Part shown: one piece after another, positions 25,591 through 38,297 of the stretch
Position numbering within the stretch: position 1 is the stretch's first letter
How the letters are laid out: every line of letters begins with the position of its first letter
DNA from: Paramecium tetraurelia
Taxonomy: Eukaryota > Ciliophora > Oligohymenophorea > Peniculida > Parameciidae
DNA: 64,000 bases
Direction of reading: 5' to 3'
Assembly: GCF_000165425.1 (NCBI RefSeq)
Contig: NW_001799030.1
Span: 124,001 to 188,000, forward strand
Program-made: the position numbers and the translations under genes
Notes under the pieces: generated by a model
What the model saw: the letters and a program-made list of their open reading frames with translations, nothing else
What the model was told of the DNA's origin: nothing
Databases searched by the model: none

Positions 25591-26180
25591 ATGTAAGTTT
25601 GCGCCACAGAGCAAAGTTTCATCGATTTCTTGCAACTGGAAAATGACGGGAGTTAGTTTGAAGAAAATTCTTCTCAATTAATTATCTCAAATCAAGAGAA
25701 TCCTTCGTTAACTTAGATAGCTGATTTAAATCTTAGGCCTTCCAGTCATCAAGCCAAAAAGATAAAGAGAAGGAAGCGAGTTGACTTCCACTATAAAAGA
25801 AAGAGAAGAAGCAATAAAAATTCTGAATTGAATAACACTGCTCCGTTTAACTTCAATGAAGATCAAAAAATATTGTCCCTCGTACTTGAGCACGGGCCGA
25901 AGTTCTCAGTTGTTTCGAGGTACTTTAATGATAGAAATCAAAATGCCATCAAGAACAGGTATTATAAATACCTTCGATTCAGGTGGGATCAAGTACTAGG
26001 AAAGTAAGAAGAGTATTCTATATTATTTCTAGTGACTATCTACATCTTAATTGTCGTAAAGAAGGGGAGCAATATCCTAACCAGGACATCGAATAAACTA
26101 TATAGGAGATGAATTTCTTCCCTGAAGTTACAGACATTTTGTCATCCTTCGTTCAACGAGTCCATTCTTATTTTAATTGA
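25591..26180 (+). CDS. Myb-like DNA-binding protein (copy 2)
   Basis: Exons 25591-26012 and 26033-26180 with a 20-nt intron encode 189 residues. A basic patch (KKIKRRKRVDF, KRKRRSNK) precedes one Myb repeat: FNEDQKILSLVLEHGPKF, then NAIKNRYYKYLRFRWDQVLGK. It is clearly paralogous to the gene at 15573-16108 on the other strand (EDQKIL, GPKF, IKNRYY, LRxRWDxVLGK shared), and the intron lies at nearly the same place. The C-terminal tail differs. The basic patch is a likely nuclear localisation signal. Probably a transcription factor of unknown target. Confidence 0.78.
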
Positions 26181-27021
26181 TAGTATATTCTCATATGTTT
26201 AATTTTATGTAAATGGGACAACTATGCTTAATGACATTTTTATGATTCAAAATATTCAGATCACCCATTTTTTTGAATGCACTCAAATCTTATTAGATGT
26301 TACAGCAACGAATAAACGTAACGTATTAGAAAAATTAAATTAAAGTAGCCTAACAATTAGATTGCTACTTTTTAAATTTTCTATCATCGAAATTCGAAGA
26401 TCAGAAAGATAAAAATAGCCTTTTTGTTTGATGGTATTTATGTACGCAAAGCCATTTTTTTTCAATTTGACGATCTCTTTGCTATGGGAGAAGGTAAATA
26501 ATGATGATAAACAAAAAATTGGAAAGGTAAGACCGAATGAAATTTATTGATATTTCTTAATATTCGATAATTAAAATCAATAAATGTAACTAGAATAATC
26601 CCCTGCTGGAAGAAAATAATACAGTCCCAACTATATTGTACTTTCACAGTCACACTATTTCTAAATAGGAGATTGGCTATTCAGAAAATAAATATTCTTA
26701 AAAATCATAAGAATCCTCTTTTGACTAATGTCTTTGAGAAAATGAAAAGTTAAGACAGTAAATCTACCATTCATCATCATATTATAGTAAGTATTTGATT
26801 AATTCATTCTGAATGTTTACTAGAAATTAGTTATTAATTATGTTTATAGCAAATATATAGTAAGTATAGAATCAACATCATTAGACAACATATGGGAGGT
26901 TTAATATTCTAGGAGTCATATAAGTTCTTCATTATTATTAAGAAATTCAATATAATAACAAAGTAAATTATTTATTTAATACGAGAATGGGTTTAATTAA
27001 TTAATTTTTGTAATTAAATTA
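26181..27021. other. Unassigned 840-bp region, coding-like on both strands
   Basis: Between the second Myb-like gene and the DDX6 gene. Plus-strand pieces (AIQKINILKNHKN; YRINIIRQHMGGLIF near 26860-26960) and minus-strand pieces (ELIKYLLQYDDEWQIY; FSEQPISYLEI, roughly 26470-26850) both look protein-like. I could not join either into a phase-consistent model from a start to a stop. It may hold one small multi-exon gene or a degenerate one. Confidence 0.3.
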
Positions 27022-28345
27022 TCAATATAAACTCTTATCAACTTCTTTTGGAAATGGTTTAATGTCAGTGTCTAGCTCTTGTTCAATTTAAACCAAAGTG
27101 TCTTTATCTGTTTCGGTTATAAAGTTGACGGCCAAACCTAAGTGACCAAATCTAAATTTAGAATGAACAATTACCTTCCTGATCTGCCTATACGATGTAA
27201 ATAGGTTTCAGCAGTTCTTGGGAAGTCGAAATTTATGACAACGTTGACAGATTAAATATCAATTCCTCTAGTGAAGAGATCTGTAGAGACGAGACATCTA
27301 CCTACAGCTTTTCTAAAACTATGGAATACTTTATTTCTATCCTTCTAATTCATTTTTGCATGAATGTAGCTAATAGAATGAATGAAAATGCATACAAACA
27401 CGAATACCCAAATTCAGTGATTTTTTGAGTCAATAATTCTACTCTTCTTGCTGAATTGCAAAATATGATAGCTTTAATTAATTTCAAGTTTGCTGAAAAT
27501 GAAATTCAAACAATTGACTTTCTATTTCTCATCGATATAAAGATAGTATTAGGTGACACCCTTCAATGTCAATTCCTCCATCAAATTAATTTCTTGGATC
27601 TGAGGGACATGTTCATTAATGAAACCTTTAACATCAACAGGGAACGTTGCAGAAAACATCATGATTTGTACTTCTGGAGGAGCAAATTGAAGTATTTTAA
27701 CAATGAGTGGTTGGAAATCAACTGACAGGAGTTTATCAGCCTCATCCAAAACGAAATGTTTCAATTTCGACAAATCAGCTAGTTTCCTTTGGGCCAAATC
27801 CAGAATCCTTCCAGGTGTTCCAACCAATACATGAACCACCTACAATGATTTAACTCTCTACTTGTTTCAATCTATAGATATCCTCTTTAAAATCAGTGCC
27901 TCCTGTTGATACCATGCATTCCACCTTCATGTACTTACCAATATCCTTCACGAGACTTGACACTTGGAGAGCCAATTCTCTTGTAGGCACCAAGATCAGA
28001 CTCTGGATCTGACCTTCCATCTCCAACATTTCTAGAATTGGAATGATGTATGCCCCAGTCTTGCCTGTGCCATTTTTAGCTCTTGCTATAATATTAGATC
28101 CCGCCAAAGCAAATGGAATAGACTCTTCTTAAATAGGAGAGGGCTTCTCGTAATTTGCAGCTGCTAATCCTTGCATTAATTCTTATTTCAAATCGAACTC
28201 CTCAAACTCTACTCCCTTTGTCTTGGTGACATCCTTACAATTTAGGCAAAGACCTTACACTCGTCTTATATCGTGTGTCCTTCGGTTTCGGTTGTTCATC
28301 TATTGTTTGTGTTGTTTGTGGCTATTATGAATCACTTTGTTGCAT
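27022..28345 (-). CDS. DDX6: DDX6/Dhh1-type DEAD-box helicase with a one-base frame break
   Basis: Five exons (28345-28259, 28233-27862, 27839-27396, 27369-27175, 27151-27022) with introns of 25, 22, 26 and 23 nt; about 408 residues. The motifs are those of Dhh1/DDX6: [34 protein letters not shown] (motif I), VPTRELALQ (Ia), [17 protein letters not shown] (DEAD-type motif II), FSATFP (III), [11 protein letters not shown] (V), HRIGRSGR (VI). In exon 3 the frame runs through KLEINQ and then is shifted by one base relative to the conserved AIIFCNS. One extra A in the TAAAG at about 27473-27477 accounts for it. All other exons fit only if one base is removed. Dhh1 proteins repress translation and promote decapping in P-bodies. 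The break is a sequencing error, a lesion or a real frameshift site. Confidence 0.85.
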
Positions 28346-28382
28346 ATTAATTATTTAAATAATATATATATATATAATAGTA

Positions 28383-29423
28383 TCATTCCAGCAATTTTCC
28401 AAAACATCTGCTCAATTAAGGTGTTTGCAATACCTTCCTGCTGAATAGTTTAATGTCCTGTTTGTTTGCAGACAAACTTTTGAATTGCTTCTACAACCCT
28501 TCCAAATACAACACATCCTCTGGTTTCGCATTCTGCACCCTATTGATCCAAATTCGTTTGTCCTATCTAAATATGCTTTACAACAAGTCATTCACTATCA
28601 ATTTGACCTGATCGAACAATTGCTCAGTGCACTCCTCAACTTCTTAATAAAAGAATTTCTATAACTCATTTATAACTTGCTCACCAATTAATATCTTCTT
28701 ATCTTATGGTTTACGATCATTATTGTACTTCTCTAATGCCAAAGCCATGAAATCAAATGCACTGATTCTATTGTTTTCGAAATGATTCATAAAATAATCC
28801 AGTAACTCCTAAACCTCATCTACTTGGTTCTCATACACTGTAGATATTATACTTTAAACTTGACCAACACTTAAGTATTATTTTTATAAATCTAGACTTT
28901 TCTTTGATTAATATATTGATTGTCCAATTTCCTTTTCCACTATCGCCCTCAAAAACAGATAATACATCAGGTCTTCTTCTTCGTATTCTTTTTGTAAGAA
29001 TTTCTTAAATAGAAACACATTCTCATCCTAAATCTGCATACAATCTTTTATGTCAATTTATTTGTTCTGAGCAAATCTCATCACATAAACACCAAAGTCT
29101 TCATTGACCACATTCTTTAATTTTAATTGCTTTGAAGCATCATCGAATTTCTTTGAGTATATCTCTTAAATCAAATTTATTGCATCTTCCCTTGTAAATT
29201 TCCTTCTCAAAGGCGACACTGATCTTGTTGGGGTTCTTAAATAAGATGATGCTCGTTTGATCTATTCTATCGACTTTCTACTCGGATCCACATTTTCTTT
29301 ATTTTACACTTTGAAACTAGCAGTGAATCCCTAATCAGATTGTTGGAATTCAATCTTGTTATCCACCAAAAATTTGATATATTTCTCTTTCTCCTATTTT
29401 GATAATTTGGCAAACTCAATCAT
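28383..29423 (-). CDS. Hypothetical helical protein
   Basis: Single frame of 1041 nt, 346 residues, ATG 29421-29423 (minus) to TGA 28383. No membrane segment or signal peptide. A basic Ser/Arg-rich linker (RTPTRSVSPLRRK) at about residues 60-75 precedes a helical domain rich in Lys, Glu and Gln. Helices at residues 165-250 include pairs such as VDEVQELLDYFMNHF and ISAFDFMALALEKY that look like calcium-free EF-hands. The gene ends only 37 bp upstream of the DDX6 start, same strand. I do not recognise the family. Confidence 0.65.
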
Positions 29424-29627
29424 AACTATTCGTTAGAAATTATTAAATACTATATTCCTGTTAATAAATAATAACAATTACATATATCCAATATTAATAT
29501 ATATATATATATATATAGCTCATTAGCACAAATTCCACCCTCTTTTATAAATATATAAATCACTTGTAAATATCATTTTGCCATTATTATATGCTTCCTT
29601 AAAAGTATTAAAAATTTATTATTGATT

Positions 29628-32600
29628 ATGAATTTTATATTCTTTTTTAACATATTACTCCGGTAAAGCATTTCCCTTGAAATTACATCTGAAGTATAGA
29701 CTCTTTACTATTATCCAGGGGAAAACAAATACACTCCAGAACTTAGATATTACGTTCCATTTGAGTAACATTTATTAGACTCAAAAGATGCTCAATTTAA
29801 TATAGAATTAATGCAAGAAGTTAAAGTGGAGAAACATCATTTACCTTTTATTTCGGATTAAACTTAATTATACTACTTTCAAAATATAACAAGTGAATAG
29901 GACAACATGATAATGGTGTTGGATAACTCAAACTTGTATTGCTTATATTTAATTAAAAATTATTTTTTGAATTAATAATTAGTCATTATCCCACACTTTT
30001 GTAACATTACCTTACCATACCAATCATGCAGCAACCTATTATAAATAAAGAATTAAATTATTATTAGTAATTGCTAACTTAATTCAAACTAGGTAGCCAT
30101 TTCTATTATTAATTTTGATGGTAAAGTATTGGATGAAAAGGTCTTTGAAATTGAATCTACTTGTAAATTGCAAATCTCCTATGGGGATTCGATCTTATTT
30201 ATCTATTATTAAAATTGTAATTCTGATAATTTCTATAAAATGGAAATCGATTAAGTATCATATTAATATACCTCATTCAAAATTTATGACATTTCAAACA
30301 AGAATGATGATAAAGTAAACTCTACTTACAATTAAATAGAGTATATCAATATCTGCAATAAGTGGAGACATAATATTCTTTATAGCGATAAAATTGTGTA
30401 TTACAACTAGGAAATTTTGAGTTAGCCTTACTTCTTGGATTAGGTTAATTCAACAATATTGAAGGAATTTTTATTTTGCAAAGGACATCAATTTATTTTG
30501 TATATAGATAATGATAGATAGTAATTGAAATTTGATGACTTTGATTTAAATGTTAATTTTAGTCATTATATAAATTCTTTTTGGATAGACAAAATTTTAG
30601 TTTTGCATCGTAAAGATTAAATAATTGCTATAATAAATGATTAAATACAACAGAAAATAGACATAACCATTTCTTAATTGGTGCCAATAATTAATTCTAC
30701 TTATATCTTTGGACTTTACTAAGGACAATTAAGGCTATTTAAAATGTAACCTCCAACGCATTACCATTCATTTAATGTTTCATAGAAAATAATATATTTG
30801 ATTTTTTAAAGACTTTACAACCTATTTTAATTCAACTTAGGGTAATTGAACATAGAAGTACTAAATGAAAGTGAGCCTAGAATAATGGTTAATAAATAAG
30901 ATATTAATATTTTTTAACTCACAACTGAAGAAATCTGCTTGGAATAAGCTTAAATATCAAAAAATTTGCCGATAAATATAAAGGCTATTAAAGAAGGTGG
31001 AAAATCTTATTCAATTAAGTCTCAAAACACAGAGGCATACTTCATGAATTTTGATGAAGACTCAAAAATATTGCATTTTTAGAAATTAAATGATTTAACA
31101 AACGTTTTGATATCAATTTAATCCAATAATTTAGTCAATTTAGTGTTTTGCAAATTTGGTAAAGTTATATAAAAATATAAAATAAAAATACTGCCAAATT
31201 ATATTGATATTAGCATATTTTAAAAAACAAATATCCTGATCTTTAGTGAGGATTGCATTCAATATTATAAGATTGAAAATCCAGCATAAATTTTATAAAA
31301 ATAGATTCCATAAATAAAGAAAATAATAAAAGTGAATAATTATCACAACGAAATTGTTATTTTGTATGATGATTGTAGCAAATCAAACCTACTCTGGATT
31401 TTTGAAAATAACCTTATAATAAGAGAATAAAAATATTAATCCTATAATTGTACTTAAACATAATTAATTAATTTGTTTAGTTTTGAAAATGAAATTATCT
31501 ATAGATCTACTTGGATAGAGAAGTATGTGTAGGAAGGGAAAGTGGTGAAGATTTTGGAAGATGTAGAGTAGAGTCTATATCTAGTAATTGTAGAAGTAGG
31601 AAATAGATTGATACTCAAATTTTTTCGCTATTTTAAAAATGACTTCACTTTTATGTACAATGTTCCTGCCTACAATTTTATATTTGAACTTTCTGCCACT
31701 TATAAATTCCAAAGCGGTTATTTGATGCTAAATGCCAAAAATTAAGGTAAAACGTTTTTGCTAGTATATTATTTAAAAAATTAAGCCATTAATTCTCTAA
31801 TATATGTTACTGAAATTGATTCGTCGCCCTAATTTTTTTCATACTATGATATAGGCAGCAAAAAAATAGCATTTTTAAGAGATAGAAAATTCTAATTTAG
31901 TATTTTACATTAGATTTGTATGAATTACACTTTTACTCAATAAGGTAGCATCATATAGGTTAAATAAGTCTCGTTGGTTTTAAACACACTTATCAATAAT
32001 TTGACTACCTTCCTAGACGTGATGATTTTTAGTTTATATAGAGATTACTCGCTTAGTTTATTGAATTAGAAGATGAGAATTATAAAAAATTAAGATCTTA
32101 TTGATTGGAATTCGATCACAGGAAATATTGTAAATTTTAAAGTTTAATCATCTTAAAATATTACCATAAATGTACCTCTGAATATTACATAAGAGTACTT
32201 TTCATGTTTATATTTTGAATCTAATATTTGTTTAAGAGATAAATATACAATTGAAATAAAATCTCTTAACATAAAAAATTGTTTTACGTTTTAAATTACT
32301 GATAGCTAAATTAAAAAGATTGTTTTTAATTAAGAATCTCTCACCTATTCAATCTTTTCGAATGAAATTAATTTTGTCTAAAAATTTATAGTATAAGTGA
32401 ACAAAGATAAGCCAGATGAATTTACACTAATCAAATTGGAACTATCTACACAATTAATTGATTAGGTTTGGAAGATAAAAGGGATCAAGGAAATTGATGT
32501 AATTTTTATGTCAAACAAATTAGATGTATTCATGTATTACAACAACTGCTAAATATTTGGTTTGTTTAACAATCTTGCTGTTTATTACCTATTTGATGGA

Positions 32601-33434
32601 GCTTAGCTATCAAATAATATATATTTATTTTTACATTGGAACTACTCATATATTTAAATATCAGTTGTTTCATTTAATAATATTTAATTAGGTTCATAAT
32701 GTTAATTGAAGTGGGATATTATATAGTATCATGATATTAAAATTTAAAAAAAAATCGAAAAAATATACTCACATCATTTTCATAAGGAATTAAAGTAGCT
32801 ATAGATCATTAATTTAGAAAAAAGGGAAGACTTATTTTTCATTAAGATTGCTTTGATTTATAAGCATTACTTTACTTTATTATATGAAGTTTCCTTCAAT
32901 CAAGTTAGTTATGATAATCTAGTAATTGAATCATATCGATTTCTAAGATATGAATTCAACACTCTATTTTTGGATTTACTTTACGCAGATAATAATTTCT
33001 TAGTTTTGACACTCTAAAAGGACTCCTAAGAATATATTCATGTGTATGATATCAAAGGGGATATGAAGTATAAAGATTACTTGGATAGTATTTAGAGAAT
33101 AGAATCATTTAAGTATAAAAAGATAGAGAAATTTAACGAATCTCATTATGTTATTTATAGTGCGAATAGTGGTGGAGTCTACTTTATGACTTTAAATCCA
33201 TTTAAAATAGAGTGTTAAGGTCAATGCAATGAAACAGCAAATTTAATACTCACTAATGATGTATCAAGCTTAAGTTTAGAAATATAATTTAAAAATTCGT
33301 CACTTTTTAATGTTGAATTTACAATCAAATCAGAAATCCTTCTAGCTAATCTGATATTTATCTTGATTATGTTGAAACTAGAAAAAAGAGCAAAAGAAAT
33401 TTAAGTAAACCAGTATAAGATAGGAATTGAATGA
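29628..33434 (+). CDS. Very large predicted type I membrane protein (family member A)
   Basis: One uninterrupted frame of 3807 nt gives 1268 residues. It begins with a hydrophobic signal-like N-terminus (MNFIFFFNILL). The body of ~1200 residues is Asn/Ile/Tyr/Phe-rich with alternating beta-strand patterns, few Cys and no recognised domain. Near the C-terminus a hydrophobic segment (LLANLIFILIMLKLE) is followed by a short basic tail. The pre-membrane region matches members B and D in this window: DNNFLVL, an acidic stretch, VYD, LDSIQR, E-K/R-F-N-ESHYV, CxxxCN, LTNDVSSLSLEI. A large extracellular beta-propeller-like ectodomain is plausible but unproven. Function unknown. Confidence 0.75.
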
Positions 33435-33567
33435 TATATATATATAATATATATTTTTAGTTAGCATTTTAAATGCTTGTATATATATTCCAGTTATTGT
33501 ATATTATTTCTGAATTGATCACAAATATTTTACTATATTATAGGAAAATCAATAATAAAAAATCTAA

Positions 33568-36500
33568 ATGTTTGGAGATACATTTGAAACAGTGGAGGAG
33601 TTATTGAATCCAACAATTACTAATTATCAAACAAGAATGGCCAGAAATTGTGCAGATTATATGGAGCTGCCAGAGCTTCCAAGACTGAAACATTTTGCAG
33701 GTCTAAAAAATTAAGGTGCCACATGCTACTTGAACAGCTTAATACAATCCTTTTATATGTGTCCTGAGTTTAGAAAAGTCATTCTGTCACTGCCATTATG
33801 CAAAGAAACAATTGAGGACTCATCTAACTTGGCTAAGAATGAGAGCAGAAATAGATTCCTATTGGAATTTTAAAAGCTATTTATTTAATTGCAGAGTTTG
33901 TAATCTAAAGCGACATCAACAGAAGCCCTAACTTCAAGTTTTGGTTGGAATGAAGGTCAGCAAATGTGGCAACAAGATGTGTCGGATGCAAATAAGTAAA
34001 AATGACATAAATTTATATTTAAGAGTACTATTTGAGACCCTTGATCGATCTTTATATGGCACTCCTTATATAATTGCACCATTTTACAAGGGAGTGGTAT
34101 TTCATCATATAACATGTTTGAATTGCAAGAATTCTCATGGAAATGAAGAAATCATGTATGACTTGAACATTTAAGTGGAAGGCAATAAAAATTTATCTGA
34201 AGGATTATTCAGTTACATCAATCCTTTTTTGTTGGATGGTAACAATTAGTATTTTTGTGATCTTTGCGGCATTAAGGTATTATTATTCAATATTTTAAAA
34301 GGTAGATGCATTGAAAGGGGACAAGATCAGAAAATTGCCACCTATCTTGACTGTGACTTTGAATAGATACACATTTGATTATGAGAAGATGCAAAGAGTG
34401 AAATTAAATGATAGATTTGAGTTTCCTTTGGAGATCGAGATGGGAGTATATTTGGAAAATCCAGTCGATAATTTAGTCTATGAATTATAAGGGGTAATAA
34501 TTCATAGAGGGAATGCTCATGGAGGACATTATTTTGCTTACTTTAGAGATCTATTGGATGAAGGAGATTGGCTATCTCACATTCCAGAATATTGGTAAGA
34601 AAAGGAAGAGATCTAATAGTAATAAAAGAAACAGAACGCAGATGAAATTGACTATGATGAAGTGAAATTGCCATTCGAGATTAGCAATCCTAAAGTTGCC
34701 CAAGGATGGTACGATTTTAATGATAGCTCTGTTATTCCCATTCCTGTCAATAAGATATAATAACAATATCAGGGTTCAGAGAGTGCCTACATTCTGATTT
34801 ATAGAGATAGGAATTTAGTACCATCCAAATTATCAAATGAGGAAATACCTAAATATTTATTTGATTATGTGAACAAATTAAATGAAAAGATTGAGTAGGA
34901 CAGATAAGCATATGAGGAAGCCAAACAACACATTATTATCTCAGTAGCAGATGCCTCAGTTGTTGATATATAAGATCATAAATTACTTAATGAGAAGTAT
35001 GAGAAGGGGACATACAAATTAAAATTGTCAACAACAGTCAAATAGTTGTATGAATAAATTAATAAGGATGAATATTGGTTATTGGAATTTTAAGAAAATT
35101 ATTAAACTAAGTTATTGCATTTCCCAAGATATTTGAAGAATTTAGAAAGTACATTAGAAGAAGAGAAAGTTGGACACGAATCTACTTGGATATTGGTAAA
35201 GAAAGACTAAGACATCCCTTAGGTGGGATAGCAGAAAGTGCCTTACCGTCTTAATTTTATCATTAACAAGCAACCCTAATCTTTTCTATTGTATACCTCT
35301 ACAACGTTGTTGGAATTAAAATAATTAGTATTCGCTCTCTCTGGAATTCCTGAAAACGAATAAGAATTAAGAAATACTCAGAATTAGAAAGTAGTATCAG
35401 AATTGGCTGATGAAACATAATTAGGAGAAATGTAATTAACTTTGGAGACTTAAATCTTGGTTAAAAAGAAGAATCAGGTTTAGACTGCTAGTAAGAACCA
35501 GAAGGATTAAAACTAATAATTAGGAGAGGAAATTATATCAATTCTGGTTGAATAGGATGATAAAGTTGGAGTTTCAAAATTTTGTAAAAATCCTTATTAT
35601 ATATTTAGATGTGAATATCAATTAGACTATCTAGGAATTGATAGAATTTATTAAAGAGTAATTTGGATTGACAGAAGCTCATCGATTAAGAAACCTCAAT
35701 GGAAAGATTCTATTCTGTAAATCAGACCTTTCAGTATAATTAAAGGAATTCTAAGATTTTAGAGAAGGGTAATTTTGAATTTTAATAATATCTTAGGGGA
35801 GCGAGATTGCAAATCGAAAAGGGAGAAGTTCCTGAAACTGGAAAGATTTCAATTGTGGTTTAATATAAAGAGTAGAATTTTGAAATACATGTTGACCCTA
35901 GGTAAGATAAGATTGAACAGATCAAACTTGAATCTTGTAAATCTTTTAATTTAGATCCTGCTTAACACAGACTCTATAAGGTAGATTGGTTACAAGTACC
36001 TTCTGAAGGATTGACTGATGAGGCAAAAACAATTTCTTAATGTTATCTAAGAGATAGGGATTTAATCATACTATGTGAAAGGACAGCATAAATTGATTGT
36101 GAATTGATAAGATTTTAGCTCTATTCAACAACTACTGGCTATCCTGATGATTGCGTCTTTTAAAAGCACGAAACCATGAGAAAGGATGCCACTGTGAATG
36201 ACTTGAAATAAATGATTATTTCTAGTTTTGGATTGAATGTCAATATTGATCAATTGAGAGTCAGAGACATCAATAAAAACAGATTCTTTGGATAAGTGTT
36301 TAGAAAATTAGAATTACCTCTATAGAAAATTTAATTCTCCACTAATGATATTGTGTATTAGGTATTAGAAAATCCAGAGAATCTACAAGAGGATGAAATG
36401 CTATTATTAATAAAGGAGAGAGACCCCATAAATAAAGTATATATCAAACCATAAGAATTTGTCTTTAAGGTATCCAAAACTCCGACTCTTTTGGAATTGA

Positions 36501-36990
36501 AAGATTAAATTTCAAAGTTTGTGGGAATTTAAGAAGGAACTTAATTAGAATTAGCTAAATTTGTAATCTACGAATTTTAATGGTTGCATATAGATCCTGA
36601 TGTTATAGAGAAATAACTATAGGGTAAAGGTAAATAGGGTAACTAAGGAAATTAAAATAATAAGAAAAAAGGTTAATAGGGTAAGAATTAATAATAATAA
36701 TAACAATAACAATAATAAAATCCTTGCTAAAATTTAAGAAAAAATCCAATCAACTTAAGTGAAGGAGGTATTTATTTCTAATTATATCTATATAGACTTT
36801 ATTGGGTACAGATTAGGTGATCATCCTAAAGATGACTTCCAAACAAAAGAAGATAATGAGGTAATTATAACCTTTATAATAAATTAATTAGCTCAGGGAA
36901 AGAATGATCGCTGCTCGTAAAAATAAGCATAATGCCTTGGGACCAATGAGGCGACAGCAGGAATAAGGATTTGCTGTAGCTATTGAATGA
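33568..36990 (+). CDS. USP40-type ubiquitin-specific protease
   Basis: Seven exons (33568-33995, 34024-34276, 34302-35583, 35609-35768, 35797-36767, 36796-36860, 36892-36990) with introns of 28, 25, 25, 28, 28 and 31 nt encode 1085 residues. The catalytic Cys box is GLKNQGATCYLNSLIQSFY (Cys53). Then come SSFGW and WQQDVSDANK, and a zinc-ribbon pair with CLNC and CDLC. The His box is GNAHGGHYFAYFRD (His303), followed by WYDFNDSSV. This order is that of USP40/USP47. Ubiquitin-like segments follow (LIEFIKEQFGLTEAHRLRNL and others). Near residue 1000 lies a Gly/Lys/Gln linker ending in a pure Gln run, encoded mainly by TAA. It removes ubiquitin from substrates; targets unknown. Confidence 0.87.
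36690..36719 (+). repeat. TAA/CAA run encoding polyglutamine
   Basis: Ten consecutive glutamine codons inside the USP40-type gene, mostly TAA with a few CAA. The run is a trinucleotide microsatellite and only makes sense in the ciliate code. Length variation between strains is likely. Confidence 0.7.
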
Positions 36991-37033
36991 GGAATTCTAT
37001 AAATTTATCATATTCTATATGTTTATTAAATTA

Positions 37034-37798
37034 TCAAATGATCAAAGCTCCCAATACAATTAACCCTGATAATAAGAGGTCGAAACAACTCATGCAATAG
37101 CCTTTGAAATTTCCTTGATCGTCCACATTATTTGAGCTGAATGTGTATGTTCCTAAAGTATTCAAGAAGCATGTATTGTACGAATATTTGGAAACTTGGG
37201 CTGTTGTAGCGGGTATGCAGTTTCCATTTTACCATGTACATAATTATAAACTCTTATATGCGGTAGTTGTAGCATAATAGAGGCAATCTTCCTAGGTTCT
37301 CAAATTTGGACATCCAATAGGTTAGCAAGTACCTGACCCACCTGTAGCTGATTCCCACTTGCATGCCAAACCATTCTTAACACATTCAACACTTGTGGTA
37401 CAAGAAGCACAGTTAACAGTTGTTGAGCTTCTTGTAATGCAAGTGGTAGCACTTTTAGGGTCAGGGGCACAAAATATATTTGCTTCTTAGCATGAAGTGA
37501 GACCATTCTGAGCATTTAATTAGATCGATCCACAGTTAAAGTGTTTCAATTCTGTGCACGCTAATCCAGTCCAATAGCACTAGGAGTTCAATGCGCAGCT
37601 ATATTGATCTGAAACTTTTGAGCAATTGATAGATTCACATGAAGATGATTAGAAACTCCATTAGCATCTATTCGCCAAAGTGCAATCCAATTAAGAAGAA
37701 ATTTAGCTACATTGACACACATCTGAAGGAATGTTCACGATAGCATTTTATGCTCCATATGCTGCTATTATCAAGAGTGATAAGCCTATAAATATCAT
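37034..37798 (-). CDS. Small cysteine-rich surface protein
   Basis: Single frame of 765 nt, 254 residues. It starts with a signal peptide (MIFIGLSLLIIAAYGA) and ends with a hydrophobic run (LLLSGLIVLGALII), consistent with GPI attachment or one anchor. Between them are three to four Cys-rich modules with the PSA-like pattern (VCQCSQI, LDCTLANRCQW, CALNSQCYW, CKWESATGGSGTC). It is a short relative of the 1761-residue antigen at 16326. Small antigens of this type are known in Paramecium, but expression cannot be judged. It is convergent to the USP gene, 43 bp between stops. Confidence 0.83.
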
Positions 37799-38297
37799 AA
37801 TTTATTGAATTAAATGATTCCTGCCAGATTATTTTCGTATTTTAATGATGTTATCATCTAATAATCCATAAAAGAAATTTATTATATGTAATTTTCTAGT
37901 AATTATACAAATTTTATATAGAATGCATAAATTTCCTAAATTTCCCTTATTACATCATCTATCCTCTCATTTAATGAAATTTTTAATATAATAACAATTT
38001 GATTTTCCTAATTATTCTTAAATTAAGCTGTAATTTATCTATATTGATTTAATCTTGTTATTTTATAGATTGAAAGATATTAATTAAGAGCATGCAGGAC
38101 TTTCCTCAGTTTTTGGAAAGCTATCATTTAATTTTTGTTAATCCTGCTTTCTTACTGAAATGGACAGATGACAGAAATAGTGATTAAGTTTGGTTTGTAA
38201 TTTAAAGGAATTGGAGACTGATTAAATATGATAAATTTAAATCATTAAATGAATGAATAGAACTATGTGTTAAATTATTATAATTATCTTTACTATA
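37799..38297. other. Spacer with a possible 54-residue ORF
   Basis: Divergent spacer of about 500 bp between the small antigen and the TMBIM gene. A plus-strand frame from ATG 38092 to TGA 38254 gives 54 residues (MQDFPQFLESYHLIF, then DQVWFVIQRNWRLIKY). It reads like protein but has no recognised motif and could be chance. Promoters of both flanking genes should lie here; no specific element is evident. Confidence 0.35.

Noticed and set aside
27456..27725. Plus-strand 89-residue open frame
   Set aside because: Antisense to DDX6 exon 3, including its motif III region.
29493..29517. AT dinucleotide run, considered as an origin or telomere-like signal
   Set aside because: Simple AT repeats are common in these spacers, and no ciliate telomere repeat is present anywhere in the window.
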